A stretch of DNA of 29,154 nt from JAGMCF01 sp964398885 (GCA_964398885.1 CAYNOU010000029.1:1-29154); one strand, 5' to 3'; shown: positions 1-6,413, counted from the stretch's first letter. Notes: generated by a model not told the origin, from the letters alone. Numbers and translations are program-made.

Positions 1-4
1 TAAG

Positions 5-349
5 ATGCCAAGAGGAGATAGAACCGGTCCTGACGGAATGGGACCAATGACAGGTAGAGGATTGGGTTATTGTGCTGGTTATTCAAGTCCTGGATTCACA
101 AGAGGTGTTCCCCGCGGTGGTGCTGGTTATGGCCGTGGTTACGGTCGTGGGTATGGTTTTGGTCGTGGAAGAGGATTTGGATATGGTAGAGGATTCTATC
201 AAAATCCTTATTATGAATATCCTTCATATCCTAACCCTTATTCAAAAGAAAATGAAGAACAAATGCTGAAAGATGAATTGAAAATGATTAAAGAAGAAAC
301 GAAGAATATTGAGAAAAGACTTGACGAATTAAAATCCAAGGATAAGTAA
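5..349 (+). CDS. DUF5320-type Gly/Arg/Tyr-rich small protein
   Basis: The 114-residue product opens with MPRGDRTGPDGMGPMTGRG, the N-terminal signature of the DUF5320 family, followed by a single conserved Cys at about residue 23. Residues 30-75 are a low-complexity tract of GYGRG/FGRG units ending in Tyr/Pro-rich sequence. Residues 80-114 are charged and probably form a coiled coil (KENEEQMLKDELKMIKEE). The family has no established function. It is commonly seen beside Mrp/MinD ATPases and NifX/NifB proteins in anaerobes, as here. The upstream region is cut off by the window edge, so the ribosome-binding site cannot be judged. The match to the motif makes the ATG at base 5 the likely start. 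A role as a metal- or nucleic-acid-binding accessory protein is only inference. Confidence 0.85.
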   Translation: MPRGDRTGPDGMGPMTGRGLGYCAGYSSPGFTRGVPRGGAGYGRGYGRGYGFGRGRGFGYGRGFYQNPYYEYPSYPNPYSKENEEQMLKDELKMIKEETKNIEKRLDELKSKDK

Positions 350-357
350 CCCTATAA

Positions 358-389
358 TTCAGGGAGGGTTTCAAATCGCTCTCCCTGAA
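358..389 (+). terminator. Hairpin after the first DUF5320 gene
   Basis: Nine bases after the stop codon, TTCAGGGAG (358-366) and CTCCCTGAA (381-389) form a perfect 9-bp stem with a 14-nt loop. No T-run follows, so it is either a weak terminator, an mRNA-stabilising 3' hairpin, or part of the repeat-rich gap. Confidence 0.35.
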
Positions 390-405
390 GAAATTTGAGT
401 AACAA

Positions 406-497
406 AATTTACATGGCTGTCAATTTACATGGCTGTCATGGACCATTCCATGACAGATTAGTTTTTGTCATCCCGATGCATCGGGAGACAGTGACAA
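406..497. repeat. Tandem 16-mer plus two palindromes in the gap
   Basis: AATTTACATGGCTGTC is present twice back to back (406-421, 422-437). The second copy runs into a perfect 10-bp hairpin (CTGTCATGGA at 433-442, TCCATGACAG at 447-456). A nested palindrome follows: core TCCCGATGCATCGGGA (471-486) flanked by TTGTCA (465-470) and TGACAA (492-497). The rest of the gap before the next gene holds only its strong AAGGAGGT ribosome-binding site (521-528). Confidence 0.7.
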
Positions 498-532
498 CTA
501 AGGAATCTATCCGTATATAGAAGGAGGTATAA

Positions 533-838
533 ATGCCAAGACGAGACGGTACAGGCCCAGAAGGTTTAGGTCCCGGAACAGGCAGAAGAAGCGGACCTTG
601 CTTTAGAACTTTATATAATAAGAAAGGTCATATATCTATCTGGCGTTCAATGATATTGCCAGCAGTGGGCTTTATTATAAATGATGCACGAAAGCCAGAT
701 GGAATTACACAGCGAACCGTTCGCGGCTTAATATCATATCTTAAGAATAAAAAGCAAATTCAACAAGACAAAAAAGTCATAAACGCTGATTTTAAAATAG
801 TTGAAGATGAGAAAGGAAATAAAAATGCCGAGAGGTGA
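533..838 (+). CDS. DUF5320-like N-terminus on an unrecognised basic domain
   Basis: The 101-residue product begins MPRRDGTGPEGLGPGTGRRSGPC, matching the N-terminal motif of the gene at 5-349, including the Cys about residue 23. It lacks the Gly/Arg/Tyr tract. Residues 30-60 are a more hydrophobic stretch (WRSMILPAVGFII) that I do not recognise, and residues 65-101 are Lys-rich. A near-perfect Shine-Dalgarno AAGGAGGT at 521-528 lies 4 bases before the ATG, so translation is well supported. The stop overlaps the next gene by 14 bases, suggesting translational coupling. It could be a hybrid in which a DUF5320 head was joined to other sequence. Confidence 0.7.
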   Translation: MPRRDGTGPEGLGPGTGRRSGPCFRTLYNKKGHISIWRSMILPAVGFIINDARKPDGITQRTVRGLISYLKNKKQIQQDKKVINADFKIVEDEKGNKNAER

Positions 839-1052
839 TGTCATGCCTGGCGGCAGACAGGGAACAGGACCACGAGGACAAGGTGGTGGCAGAGGCCAAG
901 GCATCGGTAGAGGTAAAGGTATAGGAAGAGGTGGATGTCCTGTAATATGTGTCTGTCCAAATTGTGGAACAGAAATTTCTCATACACCTGGAACTCCTTG
1001 CAATAGTATAAAATGTCCCCAATGCGGAACTGTAATGACAAGAAAGAATTAA
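825..1052 (+). CDS. Gly/Arg-rich zinc-ribbon small protein
   Basis: Starting at the ATG at 825 gives a 75-residue protein. It begins MPRGDVMPGGRQGTGPRGQ, a variant of the N-terminal motif shared by the two upstream genes. It continues through a GxGRGxGIGRG tract to residue 45 and ends in a compact zinc ribbon with two knuckles, CPNCG and CPQCG, about 20 residues apart. An AAGGA at 813-817 is correctly spaced for this start, so the in-frame TTG at 801 is not preferred. It overlaps the preceding gene by 14 bases. A zinc- or metal-binding accessory role in this cluster is inferred; the exact function is unknown. Confidence 0.75.
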   Translation: MPRGDVMPGGRQGTGPRGQGGGRGQGIGRGKGIGRGGCPVICVCPNCGTEISHTPGTPCNSIKCPQCGTVMTRKN

Positions 1053-1100
1053 TATGAAACATACATGTCCCGATAATCGGGACGCAAAGGATGATGAAAA
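1051..1100. repeat. Palindromic repeat module A, copy 1
   Basis: About 50 bases starting AATATGAAAC and centred on the palindrome GTCCCGATAATCGGGAC (1067-1083), followed by GCAAAGGATGATGAAAAT. A second, roughly 85% identical copy lies at 28663-28715, some 27 kb away, with a 3-base difference in the palindrome loop. Confidence 0.7.
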
Positions 1101-1212
1101 TAACACACCCCTCGGCTGAAGCCGTATCCCCTCTTGATAGAGGGGAATTCCAAAAAATCCCCTATTGAGAGGGGTGGACATCCCGATTCATCGGGATGGA
1201 CGGGGTGTGTAA
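1101..1212. repeat. MITE-like structured element with inverted ends
   Basis: The ends ACACACCCC and GGGGTGTGT form terminal inverted repeats. Inside are successive hairpins: CCCCTCT/AGAGGGG, CCCCT/AGGGG, and ATCCCGAT-TC-ATCGGGAT at 1180-1197. No transposase or target-site duplication is visible. A partly related block occurs at 5221-5310. Confidence 0.6.
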
Positions 1213-1215
1213 CCT

Positions 1216-1251
1216 GCCTGTCCGGCGTAGCTTTAGCGTAGACGGGCGTGC
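1216..1251. repeat. GC-rich short repeat abutting the next start codon
   Basis: A GC-rich run (CTGTCCGGCGTAGC, TTAGCGTAGACGGGCG) unlike the AT-rich surroundings, imperfectly self-complementary. It ends 8 bases before the ATG at 1260 and occupies the place where a ribosome-binding site would be expected. The block inside ftsI at 22810-22891 has a similar composition (CCGTAGCACTGCGAAGG on its coding strand). Confidence 0.5.
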
Positions 1252-1259
1252 TATTTCAT

Positions 1260-2117
1260 ATGAAAATTTCAGTTGCAAGTGGAAAAGGCGGAACTGGAAA
1301 GACAACCTTTGCTGTCAATTTCACTCTTTTTCTAAAAGAAAAATACAAAGATAAAGTCATCTTAGTAGATTTGGATGTTGAAGAACCAGACTGCCATATT
1401 TTTCTAAAGAATACAAAACTCAATAAGAAATATTGTTTTCGCCAGATACCAAAAGTAAATGAAAGATGCGATCTATGTGGCAAATGTACTGAGATATGCG
1501 AGTTTAACTCTATTGCTGTAACAAATAAAGAAGTAATAATCTTCCCTGAACTTTGCCATAGTTGCTTTGCCTGTATAGAGTTATGTCCACAAAATGCCTT
1601 TGATGTTGAAAATATAAAAATTGGTGAAATTCATTGGTGTAACATAACTAATAACAATTTTCATTTTGTAGAAGGAAAACTTAGAGTAGGCGAAGTAATG
1701 GCTGTTCCTCTAATAAAACAAACTAAAGATTTCTCCACGGAAAAGTTTGGAGAAGAAAGCTATTTCATTTTCGATTCACCACCAGGAACTTCCTGTCCAG
1801 TGATAGAAGCAACTAAAGACTCAGATTTTGTGATTCTTGTAACTGAACCAACACCATTTGGCCTTCATGACTTAAAATTAGCAGTTTTAACTATGCAAGA
1901 ATTAGCGAAGAAATTTGGAATCATAATTAACAAATCTGGTATTGGCAATCAGGATGTGTATAATTATTGTGAAGATGAAAAGATTCCAATCTTAGGTAAA
2001 ATTCCCTATTCACGAGAAATTGCCGAACTATATTCACAAGGAAAAAATATACTCACCATTCCCTCAATCAATAATATCTTTAGGAAAATTCAAAAAAGCA
2101 TTACAGATTTACTATGA
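1260..2117 (+). CDS. MinD-superfamily ATPase with inserted 2[4Fe-4S] ferredoxin domain
   Basis: The 285-residue product starts MKISVASGKGGTGKTT, a deviant Walker A motif of the MinD/ParA/Mrp type. An 8Fe ferredoxin module is inserted after the first strands, with cysteines at about 70, 73, 76, 80 and 99, 102, 105, 109 (CDLCGKCTEIC and CHSCFACIELC). The Walker B-like FDSPPGTSCPV and the VTEPTPFG segment follow. This layout defines the ferredoxin-containing MinD proteins, which occur in tandem pairs in anaerobes and are thought to act in Fe-S or metal-cofactor assembly. ATP-dependent conformational change coupled to the clusters is inferred. I prefer the ATG at 1260 over an in-frame GTG at 1248 because the protein starts directly at the P-loop strand. 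No clear ribosome-binding site is visible, because repeat DNA runs almost to the start. Its paralogue is at 2412. Confidence 0.9.
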   Translation: MKISVASGKGGTGKTTFAVNFTLFLKEKYKDKVILVDLDVEEPDCHIFLKNTKLNKKYCFRQIPKVNERCDLCGKCTEICEFNSIAVTNKEVIIFPELCHSCFACIELCPQNAFDVENIKIGEIHWCNITNNNFHFVEGKLRVGEVMAVPLIKQTKDFSTEKFGEESYFIFDSPPGTSCPVIEATKDSDFVILVTEPTPFGLHDLKLAVLTMQELAKKFGIIINKSGIGNQDVYNYCEDEKIPILGKIPYSREIAELYSQGKNILTIPSINNIFRKIQKSITDLL

Positions 2118-2190
2118 AATATAAATACCTGCAATCCCTCAAAAAAGAGTATGAAAACACAATATTTATTGTAATGATTAATACGAATAG

Positions 2191-2278
2191 GAACAGGATT
2201 CACCCCGTTTGATAGTTTACCGAGTTAAGTAGTTCTATCTCAGGAAATTAAATATTATCTAACGGGGTAAACCTGTTC
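2191..2278. repeat. Intergenic palindromic element with ACCCCGTT/AACGGGGT ends
   Basis: GAACAGG-ATTC-ACCCCGTT at the left and AACGGGGTAAACCTGTTC at the right form a long, slightly imperfect terminal inverted repeat around a 50-nt AT-rich centre. The inner ends, TTCACCCCGTT (2199-2209) and TCTAACGGGGTAAA (2258-2271), are identical to the ends of the element inside the gene at 4779-5180. This marks one repeat family. Confidence 0.75.
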
Positions 2279-2296
2279 TTACCTATTTGGTGGGTA

Positions 2297-2315
2297 TCCC
2301 CAATTAAATTGGGGA
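2297..2315. repeat. Palindrome related to the FtsZ insertion
   Basis: TCCCCAATTAAATTGGGGA is a perfect 9-bp stem around one base. It matches the palindrome inside ftsZ (10221-10239) except for paired changes (CCCCA/TGGGG here, CCCCG/CGGGG there) and the central base. Confidence 0.6.
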
Positions 2316-2319
2316 CGGG

Positions 2320-2400
2320 TTGTAAGCATTCCCAAGCTGGGGCTTGGGAATGAGAGTTTATATTTATTTTCTTTGTGCTCTTTGTGCTCTTTGTGGTGAT
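2320..2400. repeat. Repeat module B/C, copy 1, just before a start codon
   Basis: It contains a perfect 11-bp hairpin, CATTCCCAAGC-TGGG-GCTTGGGAATG (2327-2352). It continues into an AT-rich tail with a CTTTGTGCT tandem and TTTGTGGT. Bases 2320-2354 are identical over 35 bases to 28721-28755, and the tails are also alike. The tail carries the AGGA that serves as ribosome-binding site for the gene at 2412. Confidence 0.75.
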
Positions 2401-2411
2401 AGGATTTTCAA

Positions 2412-3284
2412 ATGAGAGAATTAGTAATTATCAGTGGAAAAGGTGGAACTGGCAAAACTTCATTAGCTGCCTCATTTGCATATTTAGCTGATGAAAATGC
2501 CGTTCTTGCAGATTACGATGTTGATGCATCTGACTTGCATATACTTTTAAAACCTGAAATTAAGAAAACTTACCAATTCTATGGTGGTAAAAAGGCAAGT
2601 ATTATTTACGAAAAATGCATCGGATGTGGAAAATGCCGGGAAATATGCCGATTTGATGCAGTTGAAAAGGCAGGAGATAAGTTTAAAATAAACAAAATTG
2701 ACTGCGAAGGATGCGGATATTGTTATAGAATGTGTCCTGTTGATGCTATTGAATTTGAGGACAACCTATCTGGCGAGTGGTATATATCAAAGACAAGGTC
2801 AAATTCTACTCTAATTTTTGCAAAACTTGGTATCGCAGAAGAAAATTCAGGGAAATTAGTTTCAAAAATAAAAGAAGTGGCTCATAATTTGGCAAATGAA
2901 AATAATAAAGATTTGCTGATTTCTGATGGTGCACCTGGAATAGGCTGCCCTGTAATCGCCTCACTCTCTAATTCAGACTATGTTTTGATCGTGACAGAAC
3001 CCTCTCTCTCCGGATTTCATGATTTGAAAAGAATTCTTGAACTTGTTAAGCACTTCGGGTATTCAACAGGATGTATTATAAACAAGTTTGACATAAATGA
3101 AAAAATTACAAAAGAGATAGAAATTTTCTCTCATAATAATGAGTTAGAGATTATTGGAAAGATTCCCTATTCTGACTCTTTTCCAAAATCTTTAGTTTTA
3201 CAAAAAACAGTGGTTGAATATGATAAATCAGACATTGGTAAATATGTTGAAGAATGTTGGGCAAAAATTCAAACAAAATTATGA
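2412..3284 (+). CDS. MinD-superfamily ATPase with inserted ferredoxin domain (paralogue)
   Basis: The 290-residue protein starts MRELVIISGKGGTGKTS (deviant Walker A, residues 9-17). It has the same layout as the gene at 1260: an inserted 8Fe ferredoxin module with cysteines at about 69, 72, 75, 79 and 98, 101, 104, 108 (CIGCGKCREIC, CEGCGYCYRMC), then SDGAPGIGCPV and VTEPSLSGFHDLKR. The two are clearly paralogous and probably form a heterodimer or successive steps in handling a metal cluster, which is inference. AGGA upstream, within the repeat at 2320-2400, is well spaced for the ATG. The 294-base gap before it is almost entirely repeats. Confidence 0.92.
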   Translation: MRELVIISGKGGTGKTSLAASFAYLADENAVLADYDVDASDLHILLKPEIKKTYQFYGGKKASIIYEKCIGCGKCREICRFDAVEKAGDKFKINKIDCEGCGYCYRMCPVDAIEFEDNLSGEWYISKTRSNSTLIFAKLGIAEENSGKLVSKIKEVAHNLANENNKDLLISDGAPGIGCPVIASLSNSDYVLIVTEPSLSGFHDLKRILELVKHFGYSTGCIINKFDINEKITKEIEIFSHNNELEIIGKIPYSDSFPKSLVLQKTVVEYDKSDIGKYVEECWAKIQTKL

Positions 3285-3292
3285 AAAATAAC

Positions 3293-3413
3293 TCACCGCA
3301 GAGTCGCGGAGAACGCAAAGATGTTAAATATTATTTTTTGCTTAGAAGATTCTCTTACCCTTCTAATAATTAATATAGAATTTATCTCTGTGTCCTTTGC
3401 GTCTCAGCGGTGA
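3293..3413. repeat. Long inverted repeat between cofactor genes
   Basis: The left arm TCACCGCAGAGTCGCGGAG (followed by AACGCAAAG) and the right arm TCCTTTGCGTCTCAGCGGTGA are imperfectly complementary across about 60 bases of AT-rich DNA. This arm type (CACCGCAGAG...CTCAGCGGTG) is a common intergenic repeat in uncultured bacteria, by recollection. It ends just before the ribosome-binding site of the next gene. Confidence 0.6.
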
Positions 3414-3428
3414 AATACAGGAGGAAAA

Positions 3429-3794
3429 GTGAAAATAGCATTTACAACAAATGGCAAAGGCTGGGATGCCAAAGTAGACACACGTTTTGGGCGTGCAAAT
3501 GGATTCTTCATATTTGATGAAGATTCAGATAAGGAAGAGTATATCTCAAATGAACAAAACATGAATGCAATGGGAGGAGCTGGAGTTCAGTCAGCACAAA
3601 GTATTATCAATCTAAAAGCTGATGCGTTAGTAACTGGAAATATGGGTCCCAGAGCATTTCAAATATTAAATTCTGCTGGAATAAAAATCTATCTTGCAGA
3701 AGAAAATTTGACAGTAAAACAAGCTTACGAAGCATTTCGCAATAATGAATTAAAAGAACTTGCAAATCCGAATGTTTCAAGCCATTGGACATAA
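3429..3794 (+). CDS. NifX/NifB-type dinitrogenase iron-molybdenum cofactor-binding protein
   Basis: The 121-residue product (MKIAFTTNGKGWDAKVDTRFGRANGF) has the ribonuclease-H-like fold signature of the NifX/NafY/NifB C-terminal family: an N-terminal strand, the TRFGRA motif, ADALVTGNMGPRAFQIL, and IKIYLAEENLTVKQAYEAF near the end. These proteins bind or carry Fe-S or FeMo-cofactor precursors in nitrogen fixers, but many anaerobes encode stand-alone homologues without nitrogenase. No nif gene is seen here. It starts with GTG behind a strong GGAGG at 3420-3424. The position between MinD-type ATPases and Mrp supports a role as a cluster carrier. Confidence 0.88.
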   Translation: MKIAFTTNGKGWDAKVDTRFGRANGFFIFDEDSDKEEYISNEQNMNAMGGAGVQSAQSIINLKADALVTGNMGPRAFQILNSAGIKIYLAEENLTVKQAYEAFRNNELKELANPNVSSHWT

Positions 3795-3845
3795 TTCAAA
3801 TTAAATTTAGGTTGTAAATAATGATTATTTAGGAGAAAATTTAGT

Positions 3846-4676
3846 ATGCAAAAGAATAATGAAGTTGAAAAAGAAAAACAGGAAAGATATCTCAAAGAGA
3901 ATATTGATAGAATCAAGCATAAGATAATTATTCTCAGCGGAAAGGGTGGCGTTGGCAAAAGTACAGTTGCTGTAAATTTAGCTTATAGCTTAGCAGAAAA
4001 AGGCAAAAAAGTCGGCATTCTGGATATAGATATTCACGGACCTTCTACCGCAAAGCTACTGGGCATAGAAGGAAAGGTTTTAACTTCCAGGAAAAAAGGT
4101 GATAGACCTGAACCAATTCGGGTGGACGAAAATTTGTATGCACTGACGATTGCCTCACTTTTGGGCAGTCCTGATGACCCAGTTATATGGCGTGGACCTC
4201 TTAAGATGAAATTGATAAGACAATTCTTGCAGGATATAGAATGGCCCTCCTTAGATTACCTTATCGTTGATAGTCCTCCTGGGACTGGTGATGAGCCACT
4301 TTCTGCTGTTCAGATTATAGGAAAAATGGATGGCTCTGTCATAGTTTCCACACCTCAAGACCTTTCCCTTCTTGATGCACGTAAAACAATAAATTTTTCC
4401 CGTAAAGTGAATGTCCCTGTTATTGGAATTATTCAGAATATGACCGCTTTCAAATGCCCTTATTGCGGGAAATTAATTGACATATTTGAGGGTTCAGGAA
4501 CTGAAAAAGCAGCAAAAGATTTTGGTGTAGAAATCCTGGGTAAAATTCCAATTGATAAAAAAATTGTTGAAACTGGTGATAAAGGTGAACCATATATAAA
4601 AGATTATAAAGACTCAGATTCTGCAAAGGCAATGGCAAGTATAGTTGATAAGATAATAGAAAAGATTGAAATATGA
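3846..4676 (+). CDS. Mrp/NBP35-family Fe-S cluster carrier ATPase
   Basis: The 276-residue protein has a charged N-terminal extension, then IIILSGKGGVGKSTVAVNLA (Walker A, about residues 30-45), GILDIDIHGPS, DSPPGTGDEPLS (Walker B/switch), and the paired cysteines CPYC at 204-207 that bind a bridging [4Fe-4S] cluster in Mrp/ApbC/NBP35 dimers. It lacks the N-terminal MIP18/DUF59 domain of some Mrp proteins, and its length fits the short form. The likely role is ATP-dependent delivery of Fe-S clusters to target proteins, consistent with the neighbouring MinD-ferredoxin and NifX-like genes. AGGAG at 3831-3835 provides the ribosome-binding site. Confidence 0.93.
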   Translation: MQKNNEVEKEKQERYLKENIDRIKHKIIILSGKGGVGKSTVAVNLAYSLAEKGKKVGILDIDIHGPSTAKLLGIEGKVLTSRKKGDRPEPIRVDENLYALTIASLLGSPDDPVIWRGPLKMKLIRQFLQDIEWPSLDYLIVDSPPGTGDEPLSAVQIIGKMDGSVIVSTPQDLSLLDARKTINFSRKVNVPVIGIIQNMTAFKCPYCGKLIDIFEGSGTEKAAKDFGVEILGKIPIDKKIVETGDKGEPYIKDYKDSDSAKAMASIVDKIIEKIEI

Positions 4677-4679
4677 ACT

Positions 4680-4754
4680 ATGGAGTCGGCGAGTCTCTCG
4701 CCGTATGGAGTACTTGACTCCGTCAAGTTTAGGCAACGGAGTTGCCTACTCCAA
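4680..4754. repeat. Structured repeat between mrp-like and NifX-like genes
   Basis: Bounded by ATGGAGT and ACTCCAAAT. Inside are perfect hairpins CGGCGAG-TCT-CTCGCCG (4687-4703) and GGCAAC-GGA-GTTGCC (4732-4746), with CTTGACTCCGTCAAG between them. It is open in the reading frame of the downstream gene and would add a 33-residue extension. The motif match puts that gene's true start at 4779, after the repeat. Confidence 0.65.
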
Positions 4755-4778
4755 ATATACTATTACAAAGGCGATGAT

Positions 4779-5180
4779 ATGCTAAAATTTGCAATACCTA
4801 CTATAGATAGAAAACTATGTGCACATTTTGGACGGTGTGAAGAATTTGCAATTATTGATGTTCACCCCGTTAGAAATAGTTCCACTAAGCAAAATGCTCC
4901 CGACAAATATCGGGAGACTTCTAACGGGGTAAATAACAAAATAACAAATACTCAATTTGTTAAACCGCCTCATCATGAACCTGGAGTTTTCCCCAGATGG
5001 CTTCACGAACAAGGTATAACCCATATTATATCAAGTGGAATGGGAAGGCGCGCACAAGCACTGTTTGAACAAAATAATATTGAAGTTTGCATTGGTGCTG
5101 AAATGGAAACACCAGAGGAATTAGTTATGGATTTTGTAAATAATAATCTTGTTGTTGGTAAAAATTTATGTGAACATTAA
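4779..5180 (+). CDS. NifX/NifB-type cofactor-binding protein with an in-frame repeat insertion
   Basis: With the ATG at 4779 the product is 133 residues, beginning MLKFAIPTIDRKLCAHFGRC as expected for the family. It continues with KITNTQFVKPPHHEPGVFPRW, SSGMGRRAQALFEQNNIEVCIGA and a final EELVMDF helix. Residues 29-51 (HPVRNSSTKQNA...SNGV) do not belong to the fold. They interrupt the FAIIDV strand and the KIT strand that normally follow each other, and are encoded by the palindromic element at 4864-4930. Without them the protein has the usual length of about 110 residues. The insertion lies in a surface turn of the ribonuclease-H-like fold, so function may persist. It is probably co-transcribed with the mrp-like gene, separated by repeat DNA. 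An in-frame ATG at 4680 lies in that repeat and is not preferred. Confidence 0.85.
   Translation: MLKFAIPTIDRKLCAHFGRCEEFAIIDVHPVRNSSTKQNAPDKYRETSNGVNNKITNTQFVKPPHHEPGVFPRWLHEQGITHIISSGMGRRAQALFEQNNIEVCIGAEMETPEELVMDFVNNNLVVGKNLCEH
4864..4930. repeat. Palindromic element inserted in frame inside a coding sequence
   Basis: A 12-bp perfect terminal inverted repeat (ACCCCGTTAGAA at 4864-4875, TTCTAACGGGGT at 4919-4930) encloses a second stem CTCCCGA (4897-4903) / TCGGGAG (4910-4916). The ends are identical to the intergenic element at 2191-2278. The reading frame stays open throughout. Confidence 0.85.
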
Positions 5181-5220
5181 ATTCCGTTCCCACAATTATA
5201 GAGATTGTATAAAAACAATA

Positions 5221-5310
5221 ATTACACACCCCATTACGATAAATCTTCCTTTAGTAGATTTATCGTAACACCCCTCTCCCACCAAAGGGTGGACAGGCAA
5301 GAGGGGATTT
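5221..5310. repeat. Structured repeat downstream of the cofactor locus
   Basis: A run of ACACACCCC is followed by a perfect 12-bp stem, TTACGATAAATC (5234-5245) and GATTTATCGTAA (5257-5268), then ACACCCCTCTCCC and AAGAGGGGATTT. It shares its ACACCCC and AGAGGGGA parts with the element at 1101-1212. The stem could also end transcription of the plus-strand locus, although no T-run follows. No protein gene is supported here. Confidence 0.55.
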
Positions 5311-5559
5311 CTATCAAAATTGGTATTCGGTTTTGGGCTGAAGATTATGGGTATTTCTCAAAATACTATTTTTCCACATCTTCATGGATTTTTTTAAAAG
5401 GATATACTTAAAGCAATTTTCAAACTATACATATAATTTATTCTGATGCCTGATGAATTAATTTGATATTTATTTGCATAACGATTATGTGTGCAGCGTT
5501 CTTTCACATTTTCTTCTTGCTTAATCGCAGACACAATGTTACACACAAGACATCTTTAT
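5311..5559. other. Gene-poor stretch between convergent loci
   Basis: AT-rich DNA where the plus-strand cofactor locus meets the minus-strand AbiE locus. I see no convincing gene, RNA or repeat. Open frames here match no family and lack ribosome-binding sites. Confidence 0.5.
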
Positions 5560-5658
5560 TTATATCAATTCTTTCAAAATCAATTCTCTCAAATTTCCAA
5601 TATCATCAGTAACAAAGTCTTTATTTTTTGTGAGTGGATAGTTTTGTTCTATTTTCAT
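5560..5658 (-). CDS. Possible 32-residue peptide behind the AbiEii remnant
   Basis: An ATG at 5658 opens a 32-codon frame (MKIEQNYPLTKNKDFVTDDI...) that ends at TAA and lies 10 bases after the toxin stop. It has a purine-rich but weak upstream region. It could be a small gene or a degraded remnant of a third gene of the locus. I do not recognise it. Confidence 0.22.
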   Translation of the reverse strand: MKIEQNYPLTKNKDFVTDDIGNLRELILKELI

Positions 5659-5668
5659 ATTTTCTTCT

Positions 5669-6319
5669 CTACGATTCTTTATAATTTATCAATTGTTCAA
5701 ACATTTTACACCAATAATAATAAGCCTCAATTTTTCTTTTCTTTAACTTTTTAAGATGCTTATACATATTGGTGAAATCCTGTTCTTCATACTTTATTTT
5801 ATCTGAGAATATTTCGGTTTTAGTAAAATCTTTATTCATGATTTTGGCAGCGAGATAAGCTGCTTTTGCAGCAGAAAGAATTGCATCATCTGCTCTGTAA
5901 GTAATATCAATAGGAAATCCTTTAAAGCGTTTTAATCCATCTCTCAATTCTTTAAGTTCAGGGGAATCGGATTTTGCTCCACCAGGGAAGTGTGATACTA
6001 TCAGACTTGTATCAATAATATCTTGCAAGACATCATCTGAATTTTTGGCTAATTTCCTATATCTCAACTCTTTTTCTGCAATTTTCTTAAAAGAAGTGGC
6101 TACTACTTCAATATCGTTAAAATGATCGAATAATCTGCCAATATCGAAAAGCTGTTTTATCATTTCCATAGATTTATCAGTTCCGTATTTAATGCCTGTT
6201 GTATTGGGAGCAAAAGCAGTAAGCTTATCTCCCAGAATAGAATCAATTGAGGGAGTATTTACTTTTATAATATTATCATGGGTGTCTATCCAGAAAGATT
6301 TAATGGGAGTTTTAATCAC
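5669..6319 (-). pseudogene. AbiEii-type nucleotidyltransferase toxin, C-terminal part of a frameshifted gene
   Basis: This 216-residue frame holds the downstream half of an AbiEii/AbiGii nucleotidyltransferase: LGDKLTAFAPNT, where the family helix contacts the nucleotide pocket, KQLFDIGRLF, and the helical C-terminal region. The frame is open before the nominal GTG start: reading upstream gives PKFYYDSAIDGRENYILLDVLFEKH, family sequence with no start codon. It therefore belongs to the fragment at 6414-6731. The two are not joined by any single frame: a TGA closes the first at 6414 and a TAA closes this one just upstream, so at least two small lesions are needed. AbiEii proteins normally transfer a nucleotide to a target RNA and arrest growth. 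This copy is probably inactive unless recoding or sequencing error explains the break. Confidence 0.75.
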
Positions 6320-6413
6320 TTTTGGATAGGAATGTTTTTCAAAAAGGACATCAAGTAAAATGTAATTTTCTCTGCCATCTATCGCTGAATCATAATAAAA
6401 CTTAGGTAATTAG

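Noticed and set aside
406..437. Tandem 16-base repeat as a CRISPR start
   Set aside because: Only two copies, directly adjacent with no spacers, and no cas genes in the window.
1053..1115. Short peptide MKHTCPDNRDAK encoded by module A, with a similar frame in the copy near 28667
   Set aside because: The frames agree over about 17 codons and differ by a 3-base indel, but neither copy has a convincing ribosome-binding site, and the continuation differs completely. Palindrome constraint explains most of the similarity.
1101..1212. Insertion sequence
   Set aside because: It has inverted ends and internal hairpins but no transposase frame and no clear target duplication, so only a non-autonomous repeat can be claimed.
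1260..5180. Nitrogenase or molybdenum-cofactor operon
   Set aside because: The NifX/NifB-type and MinD-type proteins are also common in non-fixing anaerobes, and no nifHDK, nifE/N or radical-SAM nifB is present.
5205..5754. Two plus-strand open frames after the cofactor locus (5205-5411, 5491-5754)
   Set aside because: The first runs through a palindromic repeat, the second overlaps the AbiEii remnant; neither has a ribosome-binding site or family-like sequence.
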